Source of the DNA: Artemia franciscana
Taxonomy: Eukaryota > Arthropoda > Branchiopoda > Anostraca > Artemiidae
Reading direction: 5' to 3'
DNA: 64,000 nt
NCBI RefSeq assembly: GCF_032884065.1
Contig: NC_088867.1
Coordinates: 58,912,675-58,976,674 of the forward strand
Shown: positions 44,762 to 55,537 of the stretch, one piece after another
Numbering within the stretch: the stretch's first letter is position 1
How the letters are laid out: the number at the start of each line of letters is the position of its first letter
The notes under the pieces: generated by a model
What the model saw: only the letters and a program-made list of their open reading frames with translations
What the model was told of the DNA's origin: nothing
Database searches by the model: none
Program-made: the position numbers and the translations under genes

Positions 44762-47110
44762 CAGTGGTTCCCAACCTTTTTTGGTCCGCGTACCCCTAGT
44801 CAAGGCCCAAAAAGTTTGCATACCCCTTTCTTGAGAATTGTTGTTTTACTTTTTTCTTAACTAAAATCAGATTTTCAAAAACACGAGATTTATTGTCCAA
44901 TATGACGGTGCTTAAATGTACTTACAAAATGAATGAGAAACTTGAGGCTGCTTTTTTGCTAAAATATTATCAAATCTTGGCTTGATGTCACTAACGGCAA
45001 TTATAAGGTCATTTTGTACACTCAGTCTGTTTCTGTGTTTGGTTTTGATCAATGACATTGCCGAAAATGACACTTCACAAAGGTAAGTGGATCCGAATGG
45101 TAACAAAGCAGACATGGCGATTTCACTTAGTTCCTTGTATTCTCCTTTCACCTCCAGCCAAAACTGGGAAACAGTTACATTTTGGAATTTCAGTTCTAAG
45201 GCGCGATCACTGGCAAGTTTGATCAGATTCTCTGTAACCTTGTCACTAAGACCGGAGCTTGAGGTCACGTCTTCAACAAATGGATTTTGGATCCAATCCT
45301 GCGTTCTATCTTGGTTCATAATCGATGTGAAATATGACACAAGTTCATCTCACAACTTTGTCAGATGCTCCCGAATACAATCACAGATTGTGTTGAGGTT
45401 ATCAATTTCACTATCGTCCGCAAACTTGTCAAGAGTCGGGAAGACACTAAAGCTGTTTCTTTGAACCTTTTTAAGCCAGAACTCCAATTTCTTGATGAAA
45501 GCACACATCTTCGAATTCAGGGAGAGTTCGTCCGTCCAGAAACCTTGCATTGACAGATTCAAGTCATTCAGTTTGTCGAAAATATCCGCAAGATAGGCCA
45601 GCCTGCAGACCCAGTCCTGGTTTTCAAAAAGTGAACTGAATGCAGATTTTTGCTCCAGAAGAAACATATGAACTTCTTGTCGAAGCTCGAAAAGTCTGTT
45701 TAAAATCTTCCCATGAGACAACCAGCGAACTTCTGTGTGCAGAAGTAAATGTTGATGTTCTAAACCCATCTCTTGGCACAGCAACTTGAACATTCTTGAG
45801 TTCAGTGGTCGGGCTTTGATGAAGTTGATCACTTTTACAGCCTTGTTGAGGGTCTCGTGCAGATGTGCGTTCATCCTTTTCAATGCAAGAGCTTGCCTGT
45901 GAATGATGCAGTGCAACCACTTCACCTTTGGATTTTTCTTCCTTATCCAGGCCATGAGCCCATTATTCTTCCCTGTTAGGGCGGCAGCTCCATCACTGCA
46001 AACTGATAGACACCAGTCCCACAAGATGCCCCCTTCTGCAAAGAATTTGTCAATCACCTTGAATAGTTATTCTCCTGTTGTTCTTGACTGTAGGTTTTGA
46101 CAAAACAGAATATTTTCTCTTATGTCAGAACAATCTTGATATCGAACAAAGACAATCACCTGGGCTTCACCTGACACATCCGTGCTTTTGTCAAGCTGAA
46201 ACGCAAACATCTTCATCAGCTTTATTTGCTCAATAACCTGCATGACAATATTGCTTGCAATGTCTTCTATCCTTCTTGAAATGGTATTGTTCGACACAGG
46301 TATAGACTGAAGGGCAGTAGCAGTTTTCGTGTCAAACATTATTTCACTGACTTTCACTAGTGCTGGTAATATCAGACATTTGGCGATGGTGTGCGGTTTT
46401 TTCTGTTTCGTAACTAAATATGAAACAGCATACAAAGCCAGGAGAGCCTTTGAAGAAACTGATACCACTTTTGCAATTTCCAAACAGTTACTAGCAAATG
46501 CTTCTTGTTTACGCTAGAAAAACTCTATGGGCTTACCGACATGAGAAGGGTGCACAGTACTGAGATGCCGGTTCATATGCACAGGTTTCATGGAACTGTT
46601 GGCCAAGACTTGACCACAAAGAACGCACTGTGCATTCACTGGATCAGACTTTGTCGCACTAAATCCGAGCCCTAGGTATTCTGACAAATATCAACACACT
46701 TTGACCGATGATTTGTCATATTTCTTCTTCTTAGGTGCAGGTTCAGAGTTTTGGGTACCATCATTCGGCTTCTTGTTATTCCTGATCAGGAATCTATCCA
46801 TCTTTGTTTGCAACCACAATTCACAAACTTTGTGTTTTAACAGATGACAAGATACTGAACTTGCTGAGTTTAAATCAAGACCTTAGGGCTATGGAGAAAA
46901 ATTAGCGGGTTAATGAAAGTGAAAGTTTTGAAAATAAGTCTGAAATTATGTACAATGGGTTATGTTATCTGATTTTGAGGGAAATGTTGGAACTGAGTCA
47001 GAAACAAGTTTTAAAGATGTAGACTAAATTAATTTTGGGACCTTCGCGTACCCCCTGCAAGGGTTTCGCGTACCCCCTGGGGTACGCGTACCACCAGTTG
47101 GGAACCACTG
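44762..47110 (-). mobile_element. hAT transposon, Buster/SCAND3-like, complete ends
   Basis: A 2349-bp element with terminal inverted repeats CAGTGGTTCCCAAC at 44762 and GTTGGGAACCACTG ending at 47110. Subterminal gcgtacccc repeats occur at both ends. A perfect 8-bp duplication CTCTAGAG flanks it. It holds a single minus-strand transposase frame (46801-44912) broken by four in-frame stops. hAT elements move by cut-and-paste; this copy could be mobilised only by a related active transposase, if at all. Confidence 0.96.
44912..46801 (-). pseudogene. hAT transposase, SCAND3/ZBED-like, four premature stops
   Basis: From ATG 46801 one frame of 630 codons runs to TAA at 44912. N-terminal BED-type zinc finger: CVLCGQVLAN...HMNRHLSTVH. 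Catalytic region: FQLDKSTDVSG, CSDGAAALTGKNNGL, LHCIIHRQALA, TEVRWLSHGKIL. C-terminal dimerisation region: FGSTYLCEVSFSAMSLIKTK. No frameshift is present. Stops TGA after SSVKVC, TAG after IEFF, TAA (46067-46069) after TTGE and TGA (45350-45352) after LTKL break it. Each can be reached by one C-to-T change on the coding strand. The length is near the family norm. Confidence 0.93.
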
Positions 47111-47118
47111 CTCTAGAG
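47111..47118. repeat. hAT target-site duplication, right copy
   Basis: Identical CTCTAGAG to 44754-44761. Confidence 0.95.
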
Positions 47119-47417
47119 GGCCCTGACCTTTGATGATTTGTAAAAATATGTGTGTTATAAAAGTGAAACCTTTTAGAATTGTTTTCAGCTTCATAACTTT
47201 GATCAATTCCATTTTATAAGGTTTTAATGATATGCAAATACATTTCCTAATTTTTTTTTTAAAAAACATTGATTTGGCTCAAAATTCTACTCAAATAACA
47301 GGAAATGCATTTCAGAACTAAAGGCAGAGAAAAAGTAACTAGTAACTGAAAATAAAGGTAAAATGTTGTTTTGTCAAAATTTCAATAGGTATAGACCTGT
47401 CATGTTGGCAAATTTCA
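47119..47417. other. Loop of the split palindrome, nothing coding
   Basis: AT-rich spacer between the two arms of the palindrome. ggccctgacctttgatgatt just after the hAT resembles ggtcagtgcctttgatgaag at about 48022. Confidence 0.5.
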
Positions 47418-47568
47418 GGGCCCTCTAGAGGGAGAAGGAGTGGAGGTGGGTACTTTAAAGTACCTTCCCAGGACATACTTTAGCCTGTAGACCCATCCCT
47501 GAAAGTTCATTTTCCTAACCTAAACCCTTTCTGAGATAGCAAGAAGTCAATTAACTAGAATTTTACCA
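47418..47568. repeat. Right arm of the large palindrome
   Basis: Reverse complement of 44617-44761 extended by the bases after the hAT (gggccctctagaggg...). About 145 bp with small indels. A third, diverged copy in this orientation is at about 48020-48175. Confidence 0.9.
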
Positions 47569-48525
47569 AATAAATTGATGAAAATGCACTTTTTAAGCTA
47601 ATTAGAAAAAAAAACTTAAAAGTCAAGTTGTTGTTTTCAAAAATCTCAACATGTCTGTGTTAAGATTATCAAACTTGTATGCATTGTTTTCTTAGACAAG
47701 CTGAAATAAGACTTTCATGAAAAAGCTTAATTCAGAAAGCCTAGTAAAAAAAAGTAGCAAACATAGCTTATAGTGCTATATTAGGGCAACAGCCCTAAAT
47801 CCAATAAAAAACAAAATCAATGCCCTTACACATCAGTTGTTGCCAGACATAGGCTACTAAAAATATTTAATATGGGAGAGATAGCCAAGATCGTTTCTAC
47901 ACAATTCCCCTTAAGACAACAATTCTTACATAAAACAATACTTTTTGTCCTTCATTTGTGCAAAAGATCTATTTTGGAAGGTTTCAAGTTTATAATGCAA
48001 ATATTTTTAAAGTTCATCAAAGGTCAGTGCCTTTGATGAAGAAAGAGTGGTGGTAGTACTTCAAAATAGCTTCTAAGGAGATTATTTAGTTTTTGGATAT
48101 ATTCCTGAGATTTTCATTTACCTAAACAAAATATTTTGCAAGATGGCAAAAAGCTTGTAAACTAGAATTTTACCCAAAATTATGGTGGCAACTACAAACT
48201 TACGAAATTATTTTTCAAAATACCATTTTAAAATAAAACAACAAATCAGAAGGCTTTTGAATAGCCTGACATATAGGCTAAACTAGGCTTACACGCAAAC
48301 GTTAAGAATAGATGGGAGGCAATTATCACAGTACTACCTGCTTTATCACTCTATTGCTAACAAATACAGTCTACTTACCCCTAGTATCATTGTTAAGATA
48401 TGAAGTTCTAACTTGAATAAATCATCTGTCAAACATGTCTTTATTTTAAATCCTGAACAAGATGGGGGTACAATTGTGTCACCTAGAATTTTTTTAATTA
48501 TAGGTAGCGCTAACAATTACAGAAA
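47569..48525. other. AT-rich spacer with a third palindrome-arm relative
   Basis: About 48020-48175 (tttgatgaagaaagag, aaactagaattttaccc) is a diverged copy of the right palindrome arm. Otherwise nothing recognised. Confidence 0.5.
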
Positions 48526-49745
48526 AATACTACTACTACTACTACTAATAACTCACTGCAGCACCAAGCCGCCTGAGGCCAACACAGCTACGCACGCTCC
48601 TCCTCCAACCTAATCTATTTAAAGCCTCCCTCTTTACACCCTCCCAGGAAGTTCCCATTTCCTTTAAATCCTTATTTATGACATCCTCCCAACCCAGACA
48701 AGGACGACCTGCTTTCCGTGTAGCCCCAGACGGTTGGCCAAAAAGGACAATCTTCGGTAATCTGTCATCCTTCATCCGTAGAACGTGGCCTAGCCATCTC
48801 AACCTTTCTTTCATTATAGCCCCAGAAAGCGGGATTGAACCACACTTTTCGTACAACCTACTGTTTGAAATACGGTCAGTCAGCCGGGTACCCAGAACAA
48901 TCCGTAGGCAATTTCTCTGGAAAACATCTAGTAAATTTTCATCTGCTTTTCGGAGTGTCCATGCTTCAGAGCCATATTTGACCACTGTCATCACTGTAGC
49001 TTCCAATATTCTAATCTTGGTTTGTAGGCTTATCTTTCTATTCTTCCAAACTTTTTTTAACTGTGAAAAAACACCCTGAGCTTTAGCTATTCTACTTTTA
49101 ACATCTTCACTGCTCCCACCATCTTTACTAATAATACTACCAAGGTAACTGAAGCTCCCAACCTGATCAATCTTTTCGTTACCTAAGGTCACCTGTTCAT
49201 CTTCACTTATTCCTAACCTTAGTGACTTAGTCTTCTTAACATTAATTTTCAAGCCTATTTTAGCACCCTGAACTCGTAAAACCTCTAAAAATTCATTCAT
49301 TTTGCTCACACTTTCATCTAATATGCTTAAATCATCAGCATAATCTAAGTCCAGGAGCGTTCTTCCTCCCCATTTGATTCCATGGTCTCCAATTGCCTTT
49401 CCTGTGCTCCTTAAGACGAAGTCCATCAAAATGATCCATATAAAGGGGGATAGAACACAACCCTGCTTAACTCCTGATTTAATACAAAACCAGTTGCTAA
49501 CCTCATTTCCTACCTTAACCGCAGCAGTATTATTCTCGTACATAGCGCAAATCACTTTAATGTATTTTTCTGGTATACCATATAACGATAAGACCTTTGT
49601 TAACGCTGTTCTATCAACAGAATCGAAAGCTTGCTCATAATCGATAAAACTAAGGACCAAAGGTGTTTGACAACGAAGGGACTTCTCAATTATTAACCTA
49701 AGAGTGAAAACATGGTCGACACATCCTCTACCTTTTCTAAAATAG
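48526..49745 (-). pseudogene. 5'-truncated RTE-type LINE; intact 3' coding half
   Basis: An open minus-strand frame from about 49745 to the stop at 48545 gives some 400 residues: GCVDHVFTLRLIIEKSL, LSFIDYEQAFDSVDR (first catalytic Asp), GVKQGCVLSPFIW, LLDLDYADDLSIL (YADD), GLKINVKKTKSLRLG, FSYLGSIISKDGG and a C-terminus ERLRWLGHVLRM, RKAGRPCLGWEDVI. This is the RTE reverse-transcriptase pattern. The endonuclease and N-terminal RT are absent, so it is not autonomous. It ends in a (TAG)n tail (tact repeats at 48530-48546). Confidence 0.93.
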
Positions 49746-49972
49746 ATAGAAAATTACTGGAGAAAAGACAAAAAAGTGATTTTTTTCCCTAAAAAATAAG
49801 CAAGGAAAAATAACCAACATAAGATCTGAAAAAAGAATTCATGTAACCTCAGAGCAATTAACATTCTACCAAGAAGTTCAGTTGTGGTGTCCACCTCTCT
49901 AAAAAATTAAGGAAAATACTTTCATGCATAAAATTATAAGTCAAATTTAGACTAACACCAGGGGATTAAGCA
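49746..49972. other. Nothing recognised
   Basis: Short AT-rich spacer. Confidence 0.4.
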
Positions 49973-50145
49973 CAGTTTTGGGTCAATACTTAAATACATA
50001 TACTTAAATAAGTACTTTGCCACAGTCTAAAGTACTTAAATACATACTTAAAGAGATTTTTAAAGAGCACTTTATGCACATACTTAAATACATTATTTGT
50101 GTACTTTTCGGCACTTAAGTACGAAGTGCATTTTTGTCTTGAACT
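49973..50145. mobile_element. Left end of a probable hAT-like element with (acttaaatac) subterminal repeats
   Basis: Begins cagttttgggtcaatact and contains many acttaaata/aagtacttaa motifs. Its inverted partner is at 61725-61843, ending agtacttgaccccacactg. The 18-bp ends match at about 15 positions. Subterminal short motif arrays of this kind are common in hAT elements. The flanking 8-mers (attaagca, attgaccg) match at only 5 of 8 positions, so the target duplication is not secure. Confidence 0.5.
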
Positions 50146-51020
50146 TTTCTAAAGTCGTCTAGAAACTAGAACAAAATTCAAAATATTGGGCTTATTATAA
50201 ATGAAGAAATAATTTTTAGGTAGAATTGCGAAGTGGCTATTTTTGAGGTAGTGAGTTTGAATATAAATCAATGCCAATATTTCCTGAGGAAGTCACTGGC
50301 CTGCTGAATGTGTGAAAGTCTAGTCCAAACACGAAATACCTCATACATTTTTTGAAATTGGACATTGGAGTTGTCTTCTTTATAGTTAGAATTAGGTATG
50401 GCTTATCACATTCTTACAGTAATTTATGTATGGTGAAATAATACTATTAAAAAATAGACCTTGCCAGTTCTATATCCTCTTACAGGTGACCTATCAAAAC
50501 AATTTACTGGCCATGTCAGCCTGTGCAATGAATCTGGTAATCAAAATGAGCTAAATATGGTAAAAGTGTGGATTAAATCCCCATGTAGTGTAGGGTGCAG
50601 AAGTGTGCAGGGCCACTACCAATAGAACCAGGATATACAGTTATAAGTGATCTGTTTATAATCTGCTTCTACAAGACAGCATCTGAGCCTCGTCCGATTA
50701 GCATTCCTTGTCGACAGCTACTGACAGAAAATAGTTCGGTGTTCTATTTGTAATTCTCACCTGTTGACAAAATTGTCAATGGAGGGTTGACTTTTGACTA
50801 CCAAAAACTAATTATCTTTTATTCCTGTGTTAACAGAGAATTTTCTCTGTTGACTTTCAACTAAAATGCCAAATGACGAAAAAGTTAATAAGAATGTCTC
50901 TTTATTCTAACCCGTGTTGGCTAACTAGTAGTTTTTAGAATCAAATCCTAACCCATATTCGCTTATAAACCATTTTCAGCTATCGCTTCTAACTCGACGT
51001 TCACCATGCAAAGGACTTAC
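50146..51020. other. Interior of the probable hAT-like element, nothing coding recognised
   Basis: AT-rich sequence; no transposase motifs were seen, so the element would be non-autonomous. Confidence 0.35.
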
Positions 51021-51066
51021 TTCTTTGTCAGGTTGGGCTCTGCTTTTTGTTGAAGATGGCACATTA
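51021..51066 (-). other. Candidate 46-nt exon (possible 5' exon upstream of Ptpmeg)
   Basis: On the minus strand a long pyrimidine tract ending tttacttttcag precedes, and GTAAGT follows, a 46-nt block. One frame is open (NVPSSTKSRAQPDKE). It lies upstream of the first coding exon on the same strand. Joining it to the 33586 acceptor cannot extend the FERM frame, so it could be untranslated, belong to another transcript, or be a chance match. Confidence 0.25.
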
Positions 51067-51427
51067 CTGAAAAGTAAAAAAAAATTGTTGTAAAAGAAAA
51101 TGATTTTTTTGATTTCTTAGCCGGCACTTAGACAGGCAGCATGAGAGAAGCATAAATTGCCACTTCTTATGTTAAGCTGCTATCGCTCACATGCTGGAAT
51201 CAAGTGTTTTGGCTTAAGACTTTTATCAAAGTGGGGCCACAAATTGACTAGACAGAAAATATAGAATTAGATGCTGTGGAAAGAAAGCAACCACGCCATC
51301 AGCTGTTAACAAGTCATCTGTTGACGGATCTGTCAATTTGTCAAATATGACCGGTCTTCATTTGTTCAGATTCTGGAATCTGGGGACAGAATCTGTCAAT
51401 AAAGACTGAACTTTAGCTTTTTAATTA

Positions 51428-51688
51428 AATGTAATACATTGCTCACATTGGTGTGATAAGTAATATTGTAAAACATCCAAAAATAATATAAAATATAAAT
51501 ATAATATATAATAAATCCGAATATAATAAAACAGCCACTTAAAGCTAATATTTTGTTCATTTTCATATTTATATCTATCTTGACGCGTTGGCACCATAAA
51601 TTAAGCATTTTGATTTGTGATGCATGCGAAAAATATAACCGAGCTTCGTTTTCCATATTCCTCTTATCACACCAATGTGAACAATGCT
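51428..51688. repeat. 25-bp inverted repeat with 210-bp AT-rich loop
   Basis: acattgctcacattggtgtgataag (about 51432-51456) and cttatcacaccaatgtgaacaatg (about 51664-51688) pair with one mismatch. It could be a small MITE; no target duplication is clear. Confidence 0.6.
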
Positions 51689-51937
51689 TAATTCGGTGTT
51701 CAGACCGGCGAAATAAGGAAAAAATTCTGAAAAAGGTAGGAAAGCCTATTTGACATGACAATTGGATATACCATACTTGTTACGTCACCTGTCATGTTCA
51801 TTCGATCATGTTCATTATATACTGGTATAATTTTTAGACAATTTATGCTATTGTAATGGATGAGAAGCCAAGTTTTATGTTTTTGTTGGCTATAAAAGTT
51901 CAAATATAGTTGAAACTGAGTTGTTGTGGGTGGTACC

Positions 51938-52141
51938 CAGGACCGTATCCAGGATTTTTATTGGGGGGGGGAGGGTACCGGAAAAAAATTTCGGGAGGAA
52001 TACCAAAATAAATGATCCCATGAACTTTTTCAAAGAATCTCGAGAAAGATTAGGTCATTCTTTAGACAAATATGCAAGTCGGAGAAGCATATTGGGGGCG
52101 GAGTAAAACTTAGTAGCCCCCTCCCCCTGGATACGGCCCTG
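51938..52141. mobile_element. hAT-type MITE, 204 bp
   Basis: Terminal inverted repeats CAGGACCGTATCCAGG and CCTGGATACGGCCCTG (one mismatch) enclose a G-rich, non-coding interior. Flanking 8-mers GTGGTACC (51930-51937) and GTGGTCCT (52142-52149) match at 6 of 8 positions, consistent with an aged hAT target duplication. Confidence 0.85.
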
Positions 52142-52288
52142 GTGGTCCTAGAATGAAGTTTCTTTTCCCTTCTCCACTGGAAATAATGGAACAACTAATG
52201 TCAGTTTCTCTCCTGACGACCTAACCACATTCTTTACCATGCAAAAAAACTTCAAGTCATGTACATCCGTATTTAAGTACGTACTTAA

Positions 52289-52292
52289 GTAC
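52289..52292. repeat. LTR element target-site duplication, left (GTAC)
   Basis: GTAC before the 5' LTR, repeated at 61725-61728. A 4-bp duplication is typical of Gypsy/errantivirus-type integrases. Confidence 0.85.
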
Positions 52293-52961
52293 TGTAAGAA
52301 TCTTATTATTGTTTGCCAGGGGTTTAATCTCTTGTTTACCAGGGGGTTTAATCTCTTCTTGGTATAGCCTTGGAAGTGTTTGTTTGTACGAGTTGATTCT
52401 TGCTAAATAACATGTGCGATTTGAAAAACAGGAGTTTTATATAGAAGGACAGGAGGATTTTGGAGGGAGTTAGTCGGTGTTGGTACTTGGCGAGTGTGGT
52501 AGCTTTGCTTAGATGTGAGTAGAATAAATTGTTCCTTTTTCTATCTCACAATGTTAATTTACTACTTTCCACAGCATGACATGAGTCTCGCTGATAAAAT
52601 TTAAATACCTTGGAACATTTTGTTCGCTCACATATTAGTTAGTAGTTAGTTTATTTTAATATCTTAAACTTCTTATTTCAGTACGAAGACTAAGCAAGAT
52701 TGTACTTATATTACAAGTTATAAAATTTTTTGATTTTCTTAATTATCTGTTTAAAACGAGACTTAAAAACCAAAACCCAAACTTCTTTTAAAAATAAAAC
52801 CTTTGCTCTTTTTTAACTCTTGTGTTGTGTTAACTTTATTTCAAGTATTAGGTACGGGTTATTTCTAGCATTTCTTATATATTTATTAACCGGCAGAGTT
52901 TGATACCTCCACGCTACTCGAACTATTGCTAATTCTCCAGACTCTGTTTAAACCGGTTACA
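52293..52961 (+). repeat. 5' LTR
   Basis: Starts TGTAAGAATCTT and ends GGTTACA. A TATA-like TTTTATATAG lies at 52435-52444, and AATAAA motifs at about 52529 and 52793. It contains a local duplication ccaggggtttaatctctt. It would drive the genomic RNA. Confidence 0.96.
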
Positions 52962-52964
52962 AAA

Positions 52965-52982
52965 TGGTGGCAGCGGTGGGAT
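52965..52982 (+). promoter_or_regulatory. Primer-binding site for tRNA-Leu
   Basis: TGGTGGCAGCGGTGGGAT, three bases after the LTR, is complementary to the 3' end (…CCGCTGCCACCA) of metazoan tRNA-Leu of the AAG/CAG/UAG type, recalled from known tRNAs. It would prime minus-strand DNA synthesis. Confidence 0.85.
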
Positions 52983-53080
52983 AAAACCCTCCTCCTAATA
53001 AAATTTATAGAATCCATATAATATTAAAAAAAAATTTTACGCTTCGCTTAAAAGTCCAGGACCAGAATCTTTGTTATTTC

Positions 53081-53144
53081 TACGGTACAATGCTTGTCTT
53101 TTCTTCTATATATACGGTATAATGCTTGTCTTTTCTTCTATATA
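53081..53144 (+). repeat. 32-bp tandem duplication in the leader
   Basis: Two head-to-tail copies beginning tacggta.aatgcttgtc, one substitution apart, in the untranslated leader between primer site and gag. Confidence 0.9.
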
Positions 53145-53304
53145 TTACCTTCTTTTTACTTTTTCGCAAGCTATTAATTTTTTTTTTGCATAATTGCTTG
53201 CTTATTTGCACGTTTGTTCTTTTTTTTTAGATATATATAATAAGACTACTTATTGTAAGACTGCTTCTTGTGGTTTCCATTAAGGATTATTCACTCAGTT
53301 CCGG

Positions 53305-53310
53305 GTAAGT
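53305..53310 (+). promoter_or_regulatory. Probable splice donor for env mRNA
   Basis: GTAAGT preceded by GG, nine bases before the gag ATG. Paired with the acceptor ending at 59204 it would remove gag-pol and make an env message, as in errantiviruses and retroviruses. Inferred from consensus only. Confidence 0.6.
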
Positions 53311-53318
53311 CTATAAAA

Positions 53319-54464
53319 ATGTCTTTACCTAGTGTCGAAATTAAAAATAATGATCCAGGAGGTTCTAGTTTACCCCAGCCTCCTGTATTTCAACATGTAG
53401 CTTATAGTACTATTGACCCTTTTTCTACAATTAAAAGATTAGTAAGACCGTCACAAATTAGCCTATGGATAAAGGATCTCCAAAGAGTCAGTAGGTTAAT
53501 GGGAATTAGCGAGTCAATTATGATCGAAAAGTATGCAGCTTTAATGTCGGACGAACCATTTAGTACTTATATTGAAAAATATGTTGACGCAACAAATTTT
53601 GCTAGCTTGAAAGAGTCTCTGTGTTCTGCTTTTCTCGACAAAATAACACCCGCTGAAAAATTACAACATATAATGACAATTAAACAAGAGCCAAATGAAC
53701 CTATAGTAAAATTTTTCATGAGAATTACGGGTGAATTCGAGGGATATGCTTCCTTGGTTAAACAAATCGCGGGCACTGAAAACCTCTTGTTGGGAATTGA
53801 CATTTTGAAGCAACAAGCATTTGAACAAGGATTGCATGATGGCATTCGTAGGTTCATTCGTGAAAGAGGGGCTTGTGAGAATATAAGTGAATCATTTAAA
53901 AGGGCTAAGCTATACGAAGAAATTAACGGTATAACGGCAGGAATTTCCTCCCTATCTGCTGCCAGTCTTTCTACCATTCATGATAGTCGGGGTCCAATAT
54001 TCGAACCCAGAGGAAATAATTTTAGGCCCAGAAACTTCCAGTCCGGGTATAACCCCAATCAATACAGGGGCCGTGGAAATTACTATTCAAACTTCAATGC
54101 TGGGTCGTATAACGGTTCCTCAAATAGAGGGAATTTCAGGAGAGGACATCCTGGAAGATTTCCGTCTCCAGGTCAGCATTACAGGGGAAACAGAGGGTAT
54201 AGCTACAGAGGGTACCCTAGACAAAATTCTCAAAAAAGTATGCCACTTGGTTCCAATAATGATTCAATGCAGAATAATAGTGGTAATTTTGGCGTTCCAA
54301 ACGCTAATGCATCCACATCAATAGACGCTAGTAATCAGCAAGTTTCAAGAAAAAGTGTTTTTTGTGTTTTGTGCAAGTCTGATACACATCACACTTACAG
54401 TTGTGAAATAGTTTTAAAGGGACGTAGAGCAATTGAGCAAGAAAATGCTAATCAGGGAAACTAG
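53319..54464 (+). CDS. gag: Gag of the LTR element (381 aa)
   Basis: The ATG at 53319 is the first in frame; the frame is open upstream but without ATG. The N-terminal two thirds are helical capsid-like sequence (SLPSVEIKNN..., IDPFSTIKRLVRPSQISLWI, EPIVKFFMRITGEFEGYA, EQGLHDGIRRFIRERG). The C-terminus is Arg/Gly/Asn-rich (RGRGNYY, NRGNFRRG, YRGNRGYSYRG) and ends with one CCHC knuckle, CVLCKSDTHHTYSC. It packages the element RNA. The stop TAG (54462-54464) lies immediately after a -1 frameshift heptamer. Intact. Confidence 0.92.
   Translation: MSLPSVEIKNNDPGGSSLPQPPVFQHVAYSTIDPFSTIKRLVRPSQISLWIKDLQRVSRLMGISESIMIEKYAALMSDEPFSTYIEKYVDATNFASLKESLCSAFLDKITPAEKLQHIMTIKQEPNEPIVKFFMRITGEFEGYASLVKQIAGTENLLLGIDILKQQAFEQGLHDGIRRFIRERGACENISESFKRAKLYEEINGITAGISSLSAASLSTIHDSRGPIFEPRGNNFRPRNFQSGYNPNQYRGRGNYYSNFNAGSYNGSSNRGNFRRGHPGRFPSPGQHYRGNRGYSYRGYPRQNSQKSMPLGSNNDSMQNNSGNFGVPNANASTSIDASNQQVSRKSVFCVLCKSDTHHTYSCEIVLKGRRAIEQENANQGN
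54455..54461 (+). promoter_or_regulatory. -1 ribosomal frameshift heptamer GGGAAAC
   Basis: GGGAAAC is in the correct phase in gag (codons GGA AAC, then TAG) and a -1 slip places ribosomes in the pol frame (GGG AAA CTA GAT...), open from 54452. Gag and pol overlap by only 13 nt. A short possible stem (gccaa 54469-54473 with ttggc 54494-54498) starts 7 nt downstream. The heptamer fits XXXYYYZ. Confidence 0.8.
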
Positions 54465-55534
54465 ATAAGCCAATGACTTCAGAAGAGTATTCTTTGGCAA
54501 CTATTAATAGTAAATCTCTTCAAAAACTTTCGTTTGTTAGTTTTCAAAAAAATTCCTCTGAATTATTCCCATTGTTTAACAAGATAATTATTTGTGGTGT
54601 AGAATGTAACTCCTTTTTAGACTGTGGTTCAGAGAAGTCACTCATATCAAATGAATTCTTTAACTCTTTGCCTATAAATTATAAGAACTCTTTAAGACCT
54701 ACGACAATTGTTATTAAGTCTCTCTCTGGACATTTCTTACCAGTGCAGGGTGTAGCAAAATTATTCGTTATAATTCCAGGTAGTAATAAAAAAGTGAGTT
54801 TATTTTGGGATTTCATTATCGTTGAAAATTTGCCTTTTTCAGTTATTTTAGGTTTTTTCCTTATGGAACGTTTAGACTGCTCTTTACATTTTCGCAAAAG
54901 AAAACTAGAATTTGGATATGCCCCTCAGAAAGAACAAATTTCTGACAGCTCCTGTGCATTCGGCAGCATGGTGGTTAGAACAGATGTTACTATCGATCCT
55001 GGAACTTTTAAAAATGTAGACTGTAAATTAATTTATGGGGACGAAATCAAGATCGAAGATGGTGACAATTTAATTGTTACGCCTCTGGAAGGTTATGAAA
55101 ATTATTTACATGACTATGTTAGCACAGTATATGATCAGAAAACTAAAATTTTAATATTTAATGATTCCTGCATTCCGATTGAGTTTAAACATTACACCGA
55201 AATCGCAAGTTTTTCGCGCTTTCCTAAGGAAAGTCTAGTAGCATTTTCAAAATCCTTGGAATGTAATGATTCAATGATTGAAGAGAAGGAAGTAGAATGG
55301 GATAGCAAAGAATATTTATCACAGTTTGATTTTTCTTCTGTACCTAATGTAGTACAGCTTGAACTGGAAGCTTTACTTTTGAATAGCAAATCCTGTTTTT
55401 CTCGTCACCCCTATGATGTAGGCAAAAATGATCTAATGATTTTTAAGCCAGATATACCAATTGACATAGAGTTTAAACCTCCTAAACAATTTAGAATTCC
55501 TTACCAGATGGCTCTTGTTTTAGAAGATCACATA

Positions 55535-55537
55535 TAG
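55535..55537 (+). other. In-frame TAG inside pol (protease-RT junction)
   Basis: The only stop between protease and RT; both sides are in the same frame. Either a recent nonsense mutation or a recoded stop. Confidence 0.9.

Noticed and set aside
45624..45920. Frames overlapping the hAT transposase in other phases and on the other strand
   Set aside because: Shadows of the transposase frame without motifs.
53268..53318. Upstream extension of gag from a TTG
   Set aside because: Non-ATG start, and it contains the probable splice donor; gag is started at ATG 53319.
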